Part shown: positions 1-9,459 of the stretch, piece by piece
Layout of the letters: every line of letters begins with the position of its first letter
Position numbering within the stretch: position 1 is the first letter of the stretch
Assembly (NCBI RefSeq): GCF_002204795.1
Contig: NZ_NIXO01000005.1
Location: 1-64,000 of the forward strand
Direction of reading: 5' to 3'
DNA: 64,000 bases
DNA from: Pseudomonas sp. K2I15
GTDB lineage: Bacteria; Pseudomonadota; Gammaproteobacteria; Pseudomonadales; Pseudomonadaceae
Program-made: the position numbers and the translations under genes
Notes under the pieces: generated by a model
The model's input: the letters and a program-made list of their open reading frames with translations, nothing else
Database searches by the model: none
What the model was told of the DNA's origin: nothing

Positions 1-25
1 GGCTTCAGGGGGCGCTTCGCACCCC

Positions 26-49
26 AGCGGGAGCAAGCTCCCTCGCCAC
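26..49. repeat. single REP-like palindromic unit
   Basis: This is one half-site of the GCAAGCTCCCTCGCCAC type, lying 3' of the DUF2058 gene. The same unit occurs as an inverted pair at 10912-11027. Its partner, if any, would lie outside the window or has been lost. Confidence 0.7.
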
Positions 50-85
50 AACAAGCCCTCTCACCACAATGTCGCTTCTAAAGCC

Positions 86-631
86 TTACCACATCAGATC
101 ATCAGGGATCTGGTACGCCGCGTACGGATCATCTTCATCCGGCACCTGGCTTTCGGTCAGGATGTTCATCTGGACGATGCGCTCCGGCGCCCGCTCCTGG
201 ATCTTCAGCGCCGCCTCACGCGGGATCACCTCGTAACCGCCACCGTGATGCACGATCGCCAGGGAGCCGTTGCTCAGCTTGTTGCGCATCAGCGTGTTGA
301 CCGACAGGCGCTTGACCTTCTTGTCGTCCACGAAGTTGTAGTAGTCCTCGGTGGTCAGCTTGGGCAGGCGCGAGGTTTCGATCAGTTGCTTGACCTGCGC
401 AACGCGGGCCTTGGCCTCGGCTTTTTCCTGATGCTGACGGTTCAGCTCCTGGTCGCGCTTGACCTTCTCGGCATGCGCTTCAATGGCCAGGCGCGCCTGG
501 CTATCATCGGCCGTGACCTGGCCTTTATGCACCAGGCGCTGCTGTTTCTGTTTCTCTTTGCCGACCTGCTTGGCCTGCTTTTGGTTGACCAGGCCTGCTT
601 TGAGCAACTGGTCGCGAAGGGAAATGCTCAT
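86..631 (-). CDS. DUF2058 family protein (YaiL-like)
   Basis: The protein has 181 residues. Its N-terminal half is highly charged and probably coiled-coil (Lys/Gln/Glu-rich, residues 15-85). The C-terminal half carries the pattern of DUF2058 proteins, with a YYNFVDDKKVKRL stretch near residue 97 and IVHHGGGYEVIPR near 125. The family is described as nucleoid- or RNA-associated, but its precise role is not established. It lies 25 bp downstream of mazG on the same strand and may be the last gene of the relA-mazG group. The name rests on family resemblance only. Confidence 0.85.
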   Translation of the reverse strand: MSISLRDQLLKAGLVNQKQAKQVGKEKQKQQRLVHKGQVTADDSQARLAIEAHAEKVKRDQELNRQHQEKAEAKARVAQVKQLIETSRLPKLTTEDYYNFVDDKKVKRLSVNTLMRNKLSNGSLAIVHHGGGYEVIPREAALKIQERAPERIVQMNILTESQVPDEDDPYAAYQIPDDLMW

Positions 632-656
632 GGTGCTTACTCACTTGGGCAACGGC

Positions 657-1490
657 TCAGCCGCAGCTGGACAGATTCTTTTCCTGGCGTTTGGCTTCGC
701 CCCACAGGGCGTCCAACTCTTCGAGGGTGCAATCTTCTATGGGACGGTGGGTATCGCGCAATGCCTGTTCGATAAATCGGAAACGTCGTTCGAATTTGGC
801 GTTGGCTAAACGCAAGGCCGCTTCAGGGTCAACCTGGAGATGACGGGCCAGGTTGACCGCTGCAAACAGCAGGTCACCCACCTCATCGGCGATGGCTACC
901 GGGTCGTTATCGGCCATGGCTTCGAGCACTTCATCCAGCTCTTCGCGCACGTTGTCCACCACCGGCAACGCAGCCGGCCAGTCGAAGCCAACCTGCCCGG
1001 CGCGCTTTTGCAATTTGGCGGCGCGGGAAAGCGCCGGCAAGGCCGTGGGCACGTCATCCAGCAGGGATAGTTGCTGCGGCGCGTCGGACTTTTCCGCACG
1101 CTCCTCGGCCTTGATTTCCTCCCAGCGCTGCTTGACCTGTTCCTCACTCAACTGCGGGATATCCAGCGGCGCATACAGATCGCCGGTGGGGAACACGTGC
1201 GGGTGTCGGCGAATCAGCTTGCGGGTAATGCTGTCGATCACCCCGGCAAATTCGAAGCGCCCTTCTTCTCGCGCCAGCTGGCTGTAATACACCACCTGGA
1301 ACAACAGATCGCCCAGTTCACCTTGCAGGTGATCAAAATCCCCGCGCTCGATGGCGTCGGCGACTTCGTAGGCTTCTTCCAGGGTGTGGGGGACGATGGT
1401 GGCGTAGGTTTGCTTGATGTCCCACGGGCAACCGTATTGCGGGTCGCGCAGGCGGTTCATCAGGTGCAGCAGGTCTTCAAGTGAATACAT
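657..1490 (-). CDS. mazG: nucleoside triphosphate pyrophosphohydrolase MazG
   Basis: This 277-residue protein has the two tandem MazG domains typical of the full-length enzyme, which hydrolyses (d)NTPs to monophosphates and pyrophosphate. The N-terminal domain shows CPWDIKQTYATI, HTLEEAYEVADAI and ELGDLLFQVVYYSQ; the second shows VREELDEVLEA and ADEVGDLLFAAVNLARH. These EExxE/ExxD patterns bind metal. The reading frame stays open to 1619, but the extra 43 codons come from the adjacent REPIN, so I place the start at 1490 (MYSLEDLLHLMNRLRDP). In E. coli MazG is linked to ppGpp turnover, which fits its position next to relA on the same strand. Confidence 0.95.
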   Translation of the reverse strand: MYSLEDLLHLMNRLRDPQYGCPWDIKQTYATIVPHTLEEAYEVADAIERGDFDHLQGELGDLLFQVVYYSQLAREEGRFEFAGVIDSITRKLIRRHPHVFPTGDLYAPLDIPQLSEEQVKQRWEEIKAEERAEKSDAPQQLSLLDDVPTALPALSRAAKLQKRAGQVGFDWPAALPVVDNVREELDEVLEAMADNDPVAIADEVGDLLFAAVNLARHLQVDPEAALRLANAKFERRFRFIEQALRDTHRPIEDCTLEELDALWGEAKRQEKNLSSCG

Positions 1491-1530
1491 CAGTCTCTTT
1501 CCGCAGAAGTGGGAACGCTGAAGATCAAAT

Positions 1531-1620
1531 GTGGGAGCGGGCTTGCTCGCGAAGGCGTCGTGCCAGTTACCTGATGGTTGACTGACACACCGCCTTCGCG
1601 AGCAAGCCCGCTCCGACATT
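1531..1620. repeat. REPIN between mazG and relA
   Basis: Two REP arms face each other: GTGGGAGCGGGCTTGCTCGC starts at 1531 and its inverted copy ends at 1620, with a short spacer. The same pair type recurs at 40049-40137 and 58154-58244. It falls in the relA-mazG intergenic gap. Confidence 0.88.
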
Positions 1621-1643
1621 TTAGTCCGCGCTCATCCAGCTAC

Positions 1644-3887
1644 TCATGGTGTCCGGTTGCGCCGGGTCTCAATGATGTTCGGCAGCTGGGAAATACGCCC
1701 CAGCAACCGACCCAACGCGTCCAGCCCCGGAATTTCGATCGTCAGGGACATCAACGCAGTGTTGTCCTCTTTATTCGAGCGGGTGTTGACCGCCAGCACG
1801 TTGATCCGCTCATTGAGCAGCACCTGCGACACGTCGCGCAGCAGGCCGGAACGGTCGTAGGCGCGGATGACGATGTCCACCGGATAGGTCAACACCGGCA
1901 CCGGGCCCCAACTGACCTGGATGATCCGCTCCGGCTCGCGCCCGCCCAGTTGCAACACCGAGGCACAATCCTGGCGGTGAATGCTCACCCCACGGCCTTG
2001 GGTGATGTAACCGACGATGGCGTCGCCCGGCAATGGCTGGCAACAGCCGGCCATTTGCGTCATCAGGTTGCCGACACCCTGGATCTGGATATCACCACGC
2101 TTGCCCGGTTTGTAGCCGGTGGCTTTACGCGGAATCAGCTCCAGCTGCTCGCTGCCACGCTCCGGCTCAACCAGTTGCTGGGCCAGATTAACCAACTGCG
2201 CCAGGCGCAGATCGCCGGCACCGAGGGCGGCGAACATGTCTTCGGCGATCTTCATGTTGGCCTTTTCGGCCAGCTTGTCGAAGTCCACCTGTGGCAGGCC
2301 CAGGCGCGCCAATTCGCGTTCAAGCAAGGTTTTGCCGGCGGCGACGTTCTGGTCACGCGCCTGCAATTTGAACCAGTGAACAATCTTCGCCCGCGCCCGG
2401 GACGTGGTGATGTAGCCCAGGTTCGGGTTCAGCCAGTCGCGGCTCGGCGTACCGTGCTTGCTGGTGATGATCTCGACCTGTTCACCGGTCTGCAGGCTGT
2501 AGTTGAGCGGCACGATGCGCCCGTTGATCTTCGCGCCACGGCAGTTGTGGCCGATCTCGGTGTGCACGCGGTAGGCAAAATCCAGCGGCGTGGAGCCCTT
2601 TGGCAAGTCGATCGCATGGCCATCAGGGGTGAAGATGTAGACCCGATCTGGCTCGATGTCCACCCGCAACTGGTCAGCCAAACCGCCGATATCACCCAGT
2701 TCTTCGTGCCATTCCAGCACCTGGCGCAACCAGGAGATTTTCTCTTCGTACTGGTTGGACCCGGCCTTGACATCGGTGCCCTTGTAGCGCCAGTGAGCGC
2801 ATACACCCAGCTCCGCCTCTTCGTGCATGGCGTGCGTGCGGATCTGCACTTCCAGCACCTTGCCCTCAGGGCCGATCACTGCCGTGTGCAACGAGCGGTA
2901 ACCGTTTTCCTTGGGGTTGGCGATGTAGTCGTCGAACTCCTTGGGGATATGCCGCCACAGCGTGTGGACGATACCCAGCGCGGTGTAGCAGTCGCGCATT
3001 TCCGGTACCAGCACGCGCACGGCGCGCACGTCGTAGATCTGGCTGAACGCCAGGCCCTTGCGCTGCATTTTGCGCCAGATGGAATAGATGTGTTTGGCCC
3101 GGCCACTGATGTCGGCTTCAACGCCGGTGGCCTGCAATTCCGTGCGCAGCTGGGTCATCACGTCGGCGATGAAACGCTCACGGTCAAGCCGCCGCTCGTG
3201 GAGCAACGTGGCAATCTGTTTGTATTGATCGGGCTCGAGGTAACGGAAGGACAAGTCCTCCAGCTCCCACTTGATATGGCCGATGCCCAGGCGGTGGGCC
3301 AACGGCGCGTAGATGTCGAACACCTCGCGAGCCACGCGATTGCGCTTTTCGTCGTCGGCGGTTTTCACCGCACGAATCGCGCAGGTGCGTTCGGCCAGCT
3401 TGATCAGCGCGACGCGTACGTCGTCGACCATCGCCACCAGCATCTTGCGCAGGTTCTCCACCTGGCCCTGGGTGCCCAACACCATCGACTGGCGCGGGCT
3501 CAGGCTGGCACTGATCGCCGCCATGCGCAGCACGCCGTCGATCAGCTTGGCCACCACGGTGCCGAAACGCTGGCTGACGGTGGGCAATTGAATATGCCCC
3601 TCGCGCACGCCGCGATACAGCACGGCTGCGATCAGCGAATCCTGATCGAGCTTGAGATCGGCGAGGATCTCGGCGATTTCCAACCCGGTGCGAAAGCTCG
3701 AAGTGCCTTCGGCCCACAGGTTCTTGGCCGCATTGTCTTGCTGCTCAGACTCACGAGCGAACTCGCAGGCTGCTTTCAAGGCTTCACGGTCCAGTGCCGG
3801 GTCGACACTGATGGCATGATCCAGCCATGCCTCGAGATTGATACTGCCGTCGGTGTTGATCGGCTGGTGTGCTCTCACCTGTACCAT
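1644..3887 (-). CDS. relA: GTP pyrophosphokinase RelA (ppGpp synthetase I)
   Basis: This 747-residue protein makes (p)ppGpp from ATP and GTP/GDP on ribosomes stalled by amino-acid starvation. The HD hydrolase region is degenerate: where SpoT has a His-Asp metal site, residues 87-97 read AAVLYRGVREG, so it should lack hydrolase activity. The synthetase domain contains EFDDYIANPKENGYRSLHT, whose EFDD signature is typical of RelA rather than SpoT. TGS (around 410-470, beginning near VYIFTPDGHAIDLPKGSTP), zinc-finger/CC (TQMAGCCQPLPGD) and C-terminal ACT domains follow. The ATG at 3887 is preceded by AAGG at a suitable distance. Confidence 0.97.
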   Translation of the reverse strand: MVQVRAHQPINTDGSINLEAWLDHAISVDPALDREALKAACEFARESEQQDNAAKNLWAEGTSSFRTGLEIAEILADLKLDQDSLIAAVLYRGVREGHIQLPTVSQRFGTVVAKLIDGVLRMAAISASLSPRQSMVLGTQGQVENLRKMLVAMVDDVRVALIKLAERTCAIRAVKTADDEKRNRVAREVFDIYAPLAHRLGIGHIKWELEDLSFRYLEPDQYKQIATLLHERRLDRERFIADVMTQLRTELQATGVEADISGRAKHIYSIWRKMQRKGLAFSQIYDVRAVRVLVPEMRDCYTALGIVHTLWRHIPKEFDDYIANPKENGYRSLHTAVIGPEGKVLEVQIRTHAMHEEAELGVCAHWRYKGTDVKAGSNQYEEKISWLRQVLEWHEELGDIGGLADQLRVDIEPDRVYIFTPDGHAIDLPKGSTPLDFAYRVHTEIGHNCRGAKINGRIVPLNYSLQTGEQVEIITSKHGTPSRDWLNPNLGYITTSRARAKIVHWFKLQARDQNVAAGKTLLERELARLGLPQVDFDKLAEKANMKIAEDMFAALGAGDLRLAQLVNLAQQLVEPERGSEQLELIPRKATGYKPGKRGDIQIQGVGNLMTQMAGCCQPLPGDAIVGYITQGRGVSIHRQDCASVLQLGGREPERIIQVSWGPVPVLTYPVDIVIRAYDRSGLLRDVSQVLLNERINVLAVNTRSNKEDNTALMSLTIEIPGLDALGRLLGRISQLPNIIETRRNRTP

Positions 3888-3905
3888 CTTGCTTACCTTC
3901 CCTAC

Positions 3906-3925
3906 GACGCACCTTTTAGTGCGTC
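3906..3925 (-). promoter_or_regulatory. hairpin in relA leader
   Basis: GACGCAC and GTGCGTC form a 7-bp stem with a 6-nt loop, 19-38 nt upstream of the relA start codon. No U-run follows it on the minus strand, so it is more likely a 5'-leader structure than a terminator. Its function is unknown. Confidence 0.35.
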
Positions 3926-4023
3926 AAAATCATCGCTGACCTGCTTTACAAAAAAAGCTTATGCACGCTCCCTGGCAGGTCACAGGCCCAGGAGATGCAG
4001 GCCAGTCGGATTAAACGGGCATC

Positions 4024-5376
4024 CTAGCCCGCCTCAAATAACGCCATGGCCTCGACATGGGCCGTCTGGGGAAACATGTCGAGGATCCCGGCACGTTTTA
4101 GCCGGTAGCCTTGCTTGACCAATTCGACCGTGTCCCGCGCCAGCGTTGCCGGGTTGCAGGACACATACACCAGGCGATCAGCCCCCAGGGTGGCGAGCTT
4201 GCGCACAACCTCCAGGGCTCCATCGCGGGGTGGGTCCAAGAGTACCGCAGAAAAGCCCTCTTTGGCCCATTCCGCGTCGGTCAAAGGCTGGGACAAATCG
4301 GCCTGAAAAAACTGCACATTATGCAAATCATTGCTGACGGCATTCAGTGCCGCCCGCTCCACCATGGCTTGTACGCCTTCCACCGCCACCACTTCCCGCA
4401 CTTGGCGAGCCAATGGCAAGGCGAAGTTGCCCAAGCCACAAAACAAATCCAGCACCCGCTCGTCGGGCTTTGGCGCCAGCCATTCCAGGGCCTGGGCAAC
4501 CATCGCCTCGTTGACCCCGGCATTGACCTGCACGAAATCTCCCGGGCGATACGCCAACTGCAAATCCCACTGTTCCAGACGATAGCCCAAGGCCTGGTCG
4601 GGTTCGAACGGTTGCGGCTGGCCCTCGCCATGCAGCCACAGTTGCGCTTCATGGAAGGTGCAAAATTCCTGCAGGATCGTCAGGTCCGCCTCGGACAACG
4701 GCGACATATGTCGCAACAACACGGCAATCGACGACCCACTGAACAATTCCACATGCCCCAACGCCTGAGGCTTGCTCAAACGCCGCAGCATGTTTGGCAA
4801 CCGCTGCATGATCGGTTGCAAAGCCTGTACCAGCACCGGGCAATCGTCGATGGCAACGATGTCCTGGCTGGCAACGGCACGAAAGCCGACCTCGAGTTTC
4901 TTCGCCTTGGCGTCCCAGCGCACGGCCACCCGCGCACGGCGGCGATAGCCGAATTCCGGCCCGCTCAGAGGCGCGGCCCACTCTTGAGGTTCGACACCCG
5001 CCACACGGGATAATTGCTCGGCGAGCATGCGCTGTTTCAGGGCGAGCTGTTCGTCATGGGGCAAGTGTTGCAGGCTGCAACCGCCACAGCGGCCGGCATG
5101 CACACACGGCGCCGGGCGGCGCAGTTCGCTGGCGGTGAACACCCGCTCGGTGCGCGCCTCGACCACTTTGCCGTGGGCGCCCAACACCCGCGCCTCAACC
5201 TCTTCACCGGCCAGGGCACCCACCACAAACCAGGTGCGGCCTTCAAAGAACACGATGCCACGGCCGTCGTTGGCCAGGCGCTCGATGGTCAGGCGCTGCT
5301 TCTTGCCTACAGGAATCTGTGGGGCCCGGCTGCCGCCCGTCGGTTGGAAGCGCAGGCCTCTCTCGTGCTTGGCCAT
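4024..5376 (-). CDS. rlmD: 23S rRNA (uracil-1939-C5)-methyltransferase RlmD
   Basis: This 450-residue SAM-dependent RNA methyltransferase has an N-terminal TRAM domain (about 20-80) and an iron-sulfur cluster motif with Cys91, Cys97 and Cys100 ([10 protein letters not shown]), completed by the Cys in DDCPVL. The SAM-binding motif is [12 protein letters not shown]. The catalytic motifs are LLDPPRDGA and [12 protein letters not shown], whose Cys is the nucleophile. Its ATG overlaps the cysM stop codon by one base (TGATG), so the two genes are probably translationally coupled. relA lies 136 bp downstream. Confidence 0.95.
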   Translation of the reverse strand: MAKHERGLRFQPTGGSRAPQIPVGKKQRLTIERLANDGRGIVFFEGRTWFVVGALAGEEVEARVLGAHGKVVEARTERVFTASELRRPAPCVHAGRCGGCSLQHLPHDEQLALKQRMLAEQLSRVAGVEPQEWAAPLSGPEFGYRRRARVAVRWDAKAKKLEVGFRAVASQDIVAIDDCPVLVQALQPIMQRLPNMLRRLSKPQALGHVELFSGSSIAVLLRHMSPLSEADLTILQEFCTFHEAQLWLHGEGQPQPFEPDQALGYRLEQWDLQLAYRPGDFVQVNAGVNEAMVAQALEWLAPKPDERVLDLFCGLGNFALPLARQVREVVAVEGVQAMVERAALNAVSNDLHNVQFFQADLSQPLTDAEWAKEGFSAVLLDPPRDGALEVVRKLATLGADRLVYVSCNPATLARDTVELVKQGYRLKRAGILDMFPQTAHVEAMALFEAG

Positions 5377-6278
5377 CAGTTGGGCGCGTCGAAAATGCCG
5401 GTCGACAGGTAACGGTCGCCACGGTCACAGATGATCGCGACGATCACCGCGTTTTCCAACTCTTGGGACAAGCGCAACATTCCGGCCACGGCGCCACCAG
5501 ACGACACGCCGCAGAAGATGCCTTCTTCACGGGCCAACCGGCGGGTGGTGTCTTCGGCTTCACGCTGGGCCATGTCGATGATGCGATCGACGCGGGCCGC
5601 GTTATAAATCTTCGGCAAGTATTCTTCGGGCCAACGACGGATCCCCGGGATCGACGCACCTTCCATCGGTTGCAGGCCGACGATCTGGATCTCGGGGTTC
5701 TGCTCCTTGAGGTAGCGCGAGTTGCCCATGATGGTGCCGGTGGTGCCCATCGAACTCACAAAGTGAGTAATGGTGCCCTGGGTCTGGCGCCAGATTTCCG
5801 GGCCGGTGGTGGTGTAATGCGCCTCGGGGTTGTCCCCGTTGGCGAACTGGTCCAGCACCAGGCCACGGCCTTCGGCAGCCATGCGCTCGGCGAGGTCGCG
5901 CGCGCCTTCCATGCCTTCTTCCTGGGTGACCAGGATCAATTCGGCGCCATAGGCGGTCATCGCCGCCTTGCGCTCGGCGCTGCCGTTGTCGGGCATGATC
6001 AGGACCATCTTGTAGCCCTTGATCGCCGCAGCCATGGCCAGGGCAATCCCGGTGTTACCGGAGGTGGCTTCGATCAGGGTGTCGCCGGGCTTGATCTGCC
6101 CACGCAACTCGGCGCGGGTAATCATCGACAGCGCCGGACGGTCCTTGACCGAGCCGGCAGGGTTGTTCCCTTCGAGCTTGAGCAACAAGGTATTGCTGGT
6201 GTTGCCCGGCAGGCGCTGCAAGCGGACCAACGGGGTGTTGCCGACGCAATCGGCGATGGTGGGGTACTGCAAGGTCAT
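5376..6278 (-). CDS. cysM: cysteine synthase B (O-acetylserine sulfhydrylase)
   Basis: This is a 300-residue PLP enzyme of fold type II. The PLP lysine is K45 in [12 protein letters not shown], the substrate loop is [14 protein letters not shown], and the phosphate-binding glycine loop is near [11 protein letters not shown]. Several features are CysM-like rather than CysK-like: the 300-residue length, the [11 protein letters not shown] insertion and the position next to rlmD and relA. The frame is open to 6344, but the ATG at 6278 gives the family N-terminus ([18 protein letters not shown]). A second sulfhydrylase gene of the CysK type is at 53663-54637. Confidence 0.94.
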   Translation of the reverse strand: MTLQYPTIADCVGNTPLVRLQRLPGNTSNTLLLKLEGNNPAGSVKDRPALSMITRAELRGQIKPGDTLIEATSGNTGIALAMAAAIKGYKMVLIMPDNGSAERKAAMTAYGAELILVTQEEGMEGARDLAERMAAEGRGLVLDQFANGDNPEAHYTTTGPEIWRQTQGTITHFVSSMGTTGTIMGNSRYLKEQNPEIQIVGLQPMEGASIPGIRRWPEEYLPKIYNAARVDRIIDMAQREAEDTTRRLAREEGIFCGVSSGGAVAGMLRLSQELENAVIVAIICDRGDRYLSTGIFDAPN

Positions 6279-6378
6279 GGCGTATTCGCAATCCAGACTG
6301 CGGGGGCGACCATCATACCGGGAAAGACTGGCGGGCCATATCACGCAAAGTGTAGTGCTTATCGCTTAATGGAATAAG

Positions 6379-6975
6379 TCAGGCGGGACCGTGGTTTCTC
6401 TGGAACACTTCGTCGCCCATCGCGGCAATTTGTCCTTCGATCAATGCCTCGAAAGGTTTCAACAGCGGCTCAAATGACGTGGGCGCTTCAAGCACCTGCA
6501 ATGCCTGCGCGATGGCCTCCACCGTCGACAATGCCCCAGGGCCCGGTGCTTTGCGCAAGCGATACCGGGACACGGCGCCCTCCACCAGCGTCACCCTTGG
6601 CAACGCCGCCAACAATGGATTGAGGTGCAACAACTTGCGAGCCTTGCGCCAGGTGCCGTCCGGCACTACCAGCAGCAACGGTTCGTCGGAAGGCATGTAA
6701 GCCTGCAACGGCTGGGCATCTTCGGCGGGGAATAACAGTCGCGCCTGATAGCCCGGCGGACTCAACAGAGTCTGCAAATCCTCAAACACCTCTCCCACTA
6801 TTAATTGCGCATTCACCAATCCCAGCGCCGCCAACCGTGCGGTATTCAATGCGTGATTGACCTCGCTCGGATGCTGCAGCAGCAACACGCGGGTACGGCT
6901 ATCGAGGCTTGGGATCAACGTGCACAGGCAATGAGTGGTGGGCCGCAGGCAGCGGGGGCATTGGGGTCTGGACAT
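6379..6975 (-). CDS. DTW-domain tRNA-uridine aminocarboxypropyltransferase
   Basis: This 198-residue protein belongs to the DTW/TapT (YfiP) family, which adds an acp group from SAM to uridine in tRNA to give acp3U. It has the N-terminal zinc-ribbon pattern CPRCLRPTTHCLC (residues 6-18), the core PSEVNHALNTARLA, and the DxTW-type motif PDGTWRKARKLLHLNP. SRYRLRKAP is also typical. The gene starts 6 bp after the gbuR stop on the same strand and may be co-transcribed with it, although no functional link is evident. E. coli has two paralogues, so I give no symbol. Confidence 0.88.
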   Translation of the reverse strand: MSRPQCPRCLRPTTHCLCTLIPSLDSRTRVLLLQHPSEVNHALNTARLAALGLVNAQLIVGEVFEDLQTLLSPPGYQARLLFPAEDAQPLQAYMPSDEPLLLVVPDGTWRKARKLLHLNPLLAALPRVTLVEGAVSRYRLRKAPGPGALSTVEAIAQALQVLEAPTSFEPLLKPFEALIEGQIAAMGDEVFQRNHGPA

Positions 6976-6981
6976 GGGTTT

Positions 6982-7875
6982 TCAGGCCTGGTTGAGCTGG
7001 GCTTTGAGTAAGTCGCGGAAGGTCTGGATCAACGGCTCGCGGCTGCGGCCCCGGCGCATGATCATCGAGAACGGCGCCTGGTAACCAAAGGTTGCCGGCA
7101 ATAGCACCCGCAAGTCGCCCTTGTCGGCCCAGGCCTGGGCGTAGTGCTCCGGCAGGTAGCCGATGTAGGCGCCGGACAGCACCAGGATCAACTGCGCTTC
7201 CATACTTTCGACCGTGGCCGCACTGTGCTTGAAACCGTGGCGTGCGAGCTCGGCCTGGCTCCAGTAGCCACGGCCGACCATGCGTTGCTGGGTGATCACT
7301 TGTTCAGGGATGCGCCGCTCGTTGAACAGTGGATGGCGGGTGCTGCAATACAGCCAATGCTGTTCGCGGTAGAGCGGCATATAGATCAGCCCGCTCATGC
7401 GGTTGGAGAAGGCACCGATGGCCAGGTCCAGGCGATTGTCCTGTACACCCAACTGCAACTCGTAAGGGCTCATCACCGACAGGTGCAAATGCACCGCCGG
7501 GTGTTCCTGGCTGTAGGCGCCGATGACTTCGGCAAACGGCAAGGCCTTGTCGCTGACGGTGGAGTCGAGCACGCCGAGCTTCAACGTACCGCGCAATTCG
7601 CCTTTCAGCGCGGCGGCGTATTGCTCGAAACCTTCCAGTTCGCCCAACAGGCGCAGGGTTTCCTGATGGAACAACTCGCCCTTGCTGGTCAGGCTGAAAC
7701 CACCCCGGCCGCGATGGCACAACACCAGGCCCAACGCGGCTTCCAGTTGGCTCATATAGGTGCTGATGGCCGAGGTCGACAGGTTGAGTTCGTGCTGGGC
7801 GTTGGCGAAACCCTGGTGCCGCACGACGCTGACGAAGATGCGCAGGAGTTTCAGATCGGGCAAGGCGTTGGCCAT
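6982..7875 (-). CDS. gbuR: LysR-family regulator of the guanidinobutyrase locus (GbuR-like)
   Basis: This 297-residue LysR regulator has an N-terminal winged helix (about 8-66, ANAQHELNLSTSAISTYMSQLE) and a periplasmic-binding-like effector domain (about 95-290). It is transcribed divergently from gbuA. In P. aeruginosa (PA1422/PA1421, from memory) the orthologous pair has the same arrangement, and GbuR activates gbuA in response to 4-guanidinobutyrate. The 187-bp intergenic region holds a near-perfect palindrome at 7959-7982 that fits a LysR operator. The symbol rests on synteny and the identity of its neighbour. Confidence 0.82.
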   Translation of the reverse strand: MANALPDLKLLRIFVSVVRHQGFANAQHELNLSTSAISTYMSQLEAALGLVLCHRGRGGFSLTSKGELFHQETLRLLGELEGFEQYAAALKGELRGTLKLGVLDSTVSDKALPFAEVIGAYSQEHPAVHLHLSVMSPYELQLGVQDNRLDLAIGAFSNRMSGLIYMPLYREQHWLYCSTRHPLFNERRIPEQVITQQRMVGRGYWSQAELARHGFKHSAATVESMEAQLILVLSGAYIGYLPEHYAQAWADKGDLRVLLPATFGYQAPFSMIMRRGRSREPLIQTFRDLLKAQLNQA

Positions 7876-7958
7876 GGGCTCTCCGGTGAATCGTGACGCG
7901 GAGCGCCACAGGATGCATTCCCACGCAGAGCGCAGGAACGATCAGTCTACCTCAGCCA

Positions 7959-7982
7959 TTAGTTTAGAAAAATCTGAACTAA
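7959..7982. promoter_or_regulatory. palindromic operator between gbuR and gbuA
   Basis: Two 10-bp arms, TTAGTTTAGA and TCTGAACTAA, match at 9 of 10 positions around an AAAA centre. The site lies 84 bp upstream of the gbuR start and 80 bp upstream of the gbuA start. It contains the T-N11-A geometry expected of LysR regulators and is the most likely GbuR binding site. Confidence 0.6.
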
Positions 7983-8062
7983 GTATTTGCCCCTGCCGAT
8001 TCTTCCCTTCCGATGCATTTCGCAGAATCGGCTTCTAATAAACAAAACGATGAGGCAATCCC

Positions 8063-9013
8063 GTGGACAAGATTTTCCACCAACCACTGGGCGGCAACGA
8101 AATGCCGCGCTTCGCCGGCATCGCCACCATGATGCGTCTTCCCCATTTGCAATCGGCCAAGGGCCTGGATGCCGCCTTCGTCGGCGTGCCCCTGGACATC
8201 GGTACCTCCCTGCGTGCCGGCACCCGTTTCGGGCCGCGGGAAATCCGCGCTGAATCGGTGATGATCCGCCCTTACAACATGGCCACCGGCGCCGCGCCGT
8301 TTGACTCGCTGTCGGTTGCCGACATCGGCGACGTGGCGATCAACACCTTCAACCTGCTGGACGCCGTGCGCATCATCGAAGAAGCCTACGACGAGATCCT
8401 CGAACACAACGTGGTTCCGATGACCCTGGGCGGTGACCACACCATCACCCTGCCGATCCTGCGGGCGATCCACAAGAAACACGGCAAGGTCGGGCTGGTG
8501 CACATCGATGCCCACGCCGACGTCAACGATCACATGTTCGGCGAAAAAATCGCCCACGGCACCACCTTCCGCCGCGCGGTGGAAGAAGGCTTGCTGGATT
8601 GCGACCGCGTGGTGCAAATCGGCCTGCGGGCCCAGGGCTACACCGCCGAAGACTTCAACTGGAGCCGTAAACAGGGGTTCCGTGTGGTTCAGGCCGAAGA
8701 ATGCTGGCACCACTCGCTGGCGCCCTTGATGGCTGAAGTGCGCGAGAAAGTCGGCGGCGGCCCGGTGTACCTGAGCTTCGACATCGACGGCATCGACCCG
8801 GCCTGGGCGCCTGGCACCGGCACCCCGGAAATCGGTGGCTTGACCACGATCCAGGCGATTGAAATCATCCGCGGCTGCCAAGGCCTGGATCTGATTGGTT
8901 GCGACCTGGTAGAAGTTTCGCCGCCGTACGACACCACCGGCAACACCTCGCTGCTGGGCGCCAACCTGCTGTACGAAATGCTCTGCGTGTTGCCTGGCGT
9001 GGCGCACCGCTGA
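8063..9013 (+). CDS. gbuA: guanidinobutyrase (ureohydrolase family)
   Basis: This 316-residue ureohydrolase probably converts 4-guanidinobutyrate to 4-aminobutyrate and urea. The binuclear Mn ligands are visible in GGDHT, DAHADVND and SFDIDGIDP. The N-terminus MDKIFHQPLGGNEMPRF closely matches P. aeruginosa GbuA as I recall it. The start is GTG, with GAGG 8 nt upstream (the ATG at 8050 is in another frame). The stop overlaps the next gene by one base (TGATG). The operon continues with an NTF2-like gene and two permeases, the order of P. aeruginosa PA1421-PA1418. Agmatinase is an alternative annotation, but the context favours GbuA. Confidence 0.9.
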   Translation: MDKIFHQPLGGNEMPRFAGIATMMRLPHLQSAKGLDAAFVGVPLDIGTSLRAGTRFGPREIRAESVMIRPYNMATGAAPFDSLSVADIGDVAINTFNLLDAVRIIEEAYDEILEHNVVPMTLGGDHTITLPILRAIHKKHGKVGLVHIDAHADVNDHMFGEKIAHGTTFRRAVEEGLLDCDRVVQIGLRAQGYTAEDFNWSRKQGFRVVQAEECWHHSLAPLMAEVREKVGGGPVYLSFDIDGIDPAWAPGTGTPEIGGLTTIQAIEIIRGCQGLDLIGCDLVEVSPPYDTTGNTSLLGANLLYEMLCVLPGVAHR

Positions 9014-9438
9014 TGAGCACGCAGGCTGAGGTATTAAAAGCCGCGGCCGACCTGGTGTCGGCTTTTGCCCGCAATGACCGCGCCGCCTACTTTGGCGCGT
9101 TCAGTGCCGACGCCAGCTTCGTGTTCTACACCCTCCCCCAGCCGCTGCTGAGTCGCGACGCCTACCAGGTGTTGTGGGACAGCTGGCGCCGGGACGAGGG
9201 ATTCGAGGTGCTGTCCTGCACCTCAAGCAACGCTTTCGTCAGCCTGCAAGGTGACGTCGCAATATTTGTGCATGACGTGGCCACCGAGCTGCGCATGAAC
9301 GGGGAGCAATTCTTTAGCCAGGAACGCGAGACCATTGTCTTCAAACGACAAGGTGATCGCACACAACAAAAAGAAGGCCTGTGGCTGGCCTGTCACGAAC
9401 ATTTGTCCGCTATGCCGGAAGGGCTGCCGCCCCCTTAG
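9013..9438 (+). CDS. NTF2/SnoaL-like small protein of the gbu operon
   Basis: This 141-residue soluble protein has the alternating helix/strand pattern of the NTF2-like (SnoaL/DUF4440) cone fold: VLKAAADLVSAFARNDRAAYFGAF, then SFVFYTLPQPLLSRDAYQVLW, then strands ending in LWLACHEHLSAMP. Its function is unknown. It starts inside the gbuA stop codon, so it is translationally coupled. The corresponding P. aeruginosa gene (PA1420) is also uncharacterised as far as I know. A role in handling a guanidino intermediate is only a guess from position. Confidence 0.75.
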   Translation: MSTQAEVLKAAADLVSAFARNDRAAYFGAFSADASFVFYTLPQPLLSRDAYQVLWDSWRRDEGFEVLSCTSSNAFVSLQGDVAIFVHDVATELRMNGEQFFSQERETIVFKRQGDRTQQKEGLWLACHEHLSAMPEGLPPP

Positions 9439-9459
9439 CCAATGTGATCGGAGCTGATC

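Noticed and set aside
1491-1619. 43-codon N-terminal extension of mazG
   Set aside because: The extra codons come from the REPIN at 1531-1620, and the family N-terminus starts at 1490.
1578-4118. 846-codon plus-strand open frame
   Set aside because: It is the antisense shadow of relA. It has no ribosome-binding site, and its composition is that of a reversed GC-rich gene.
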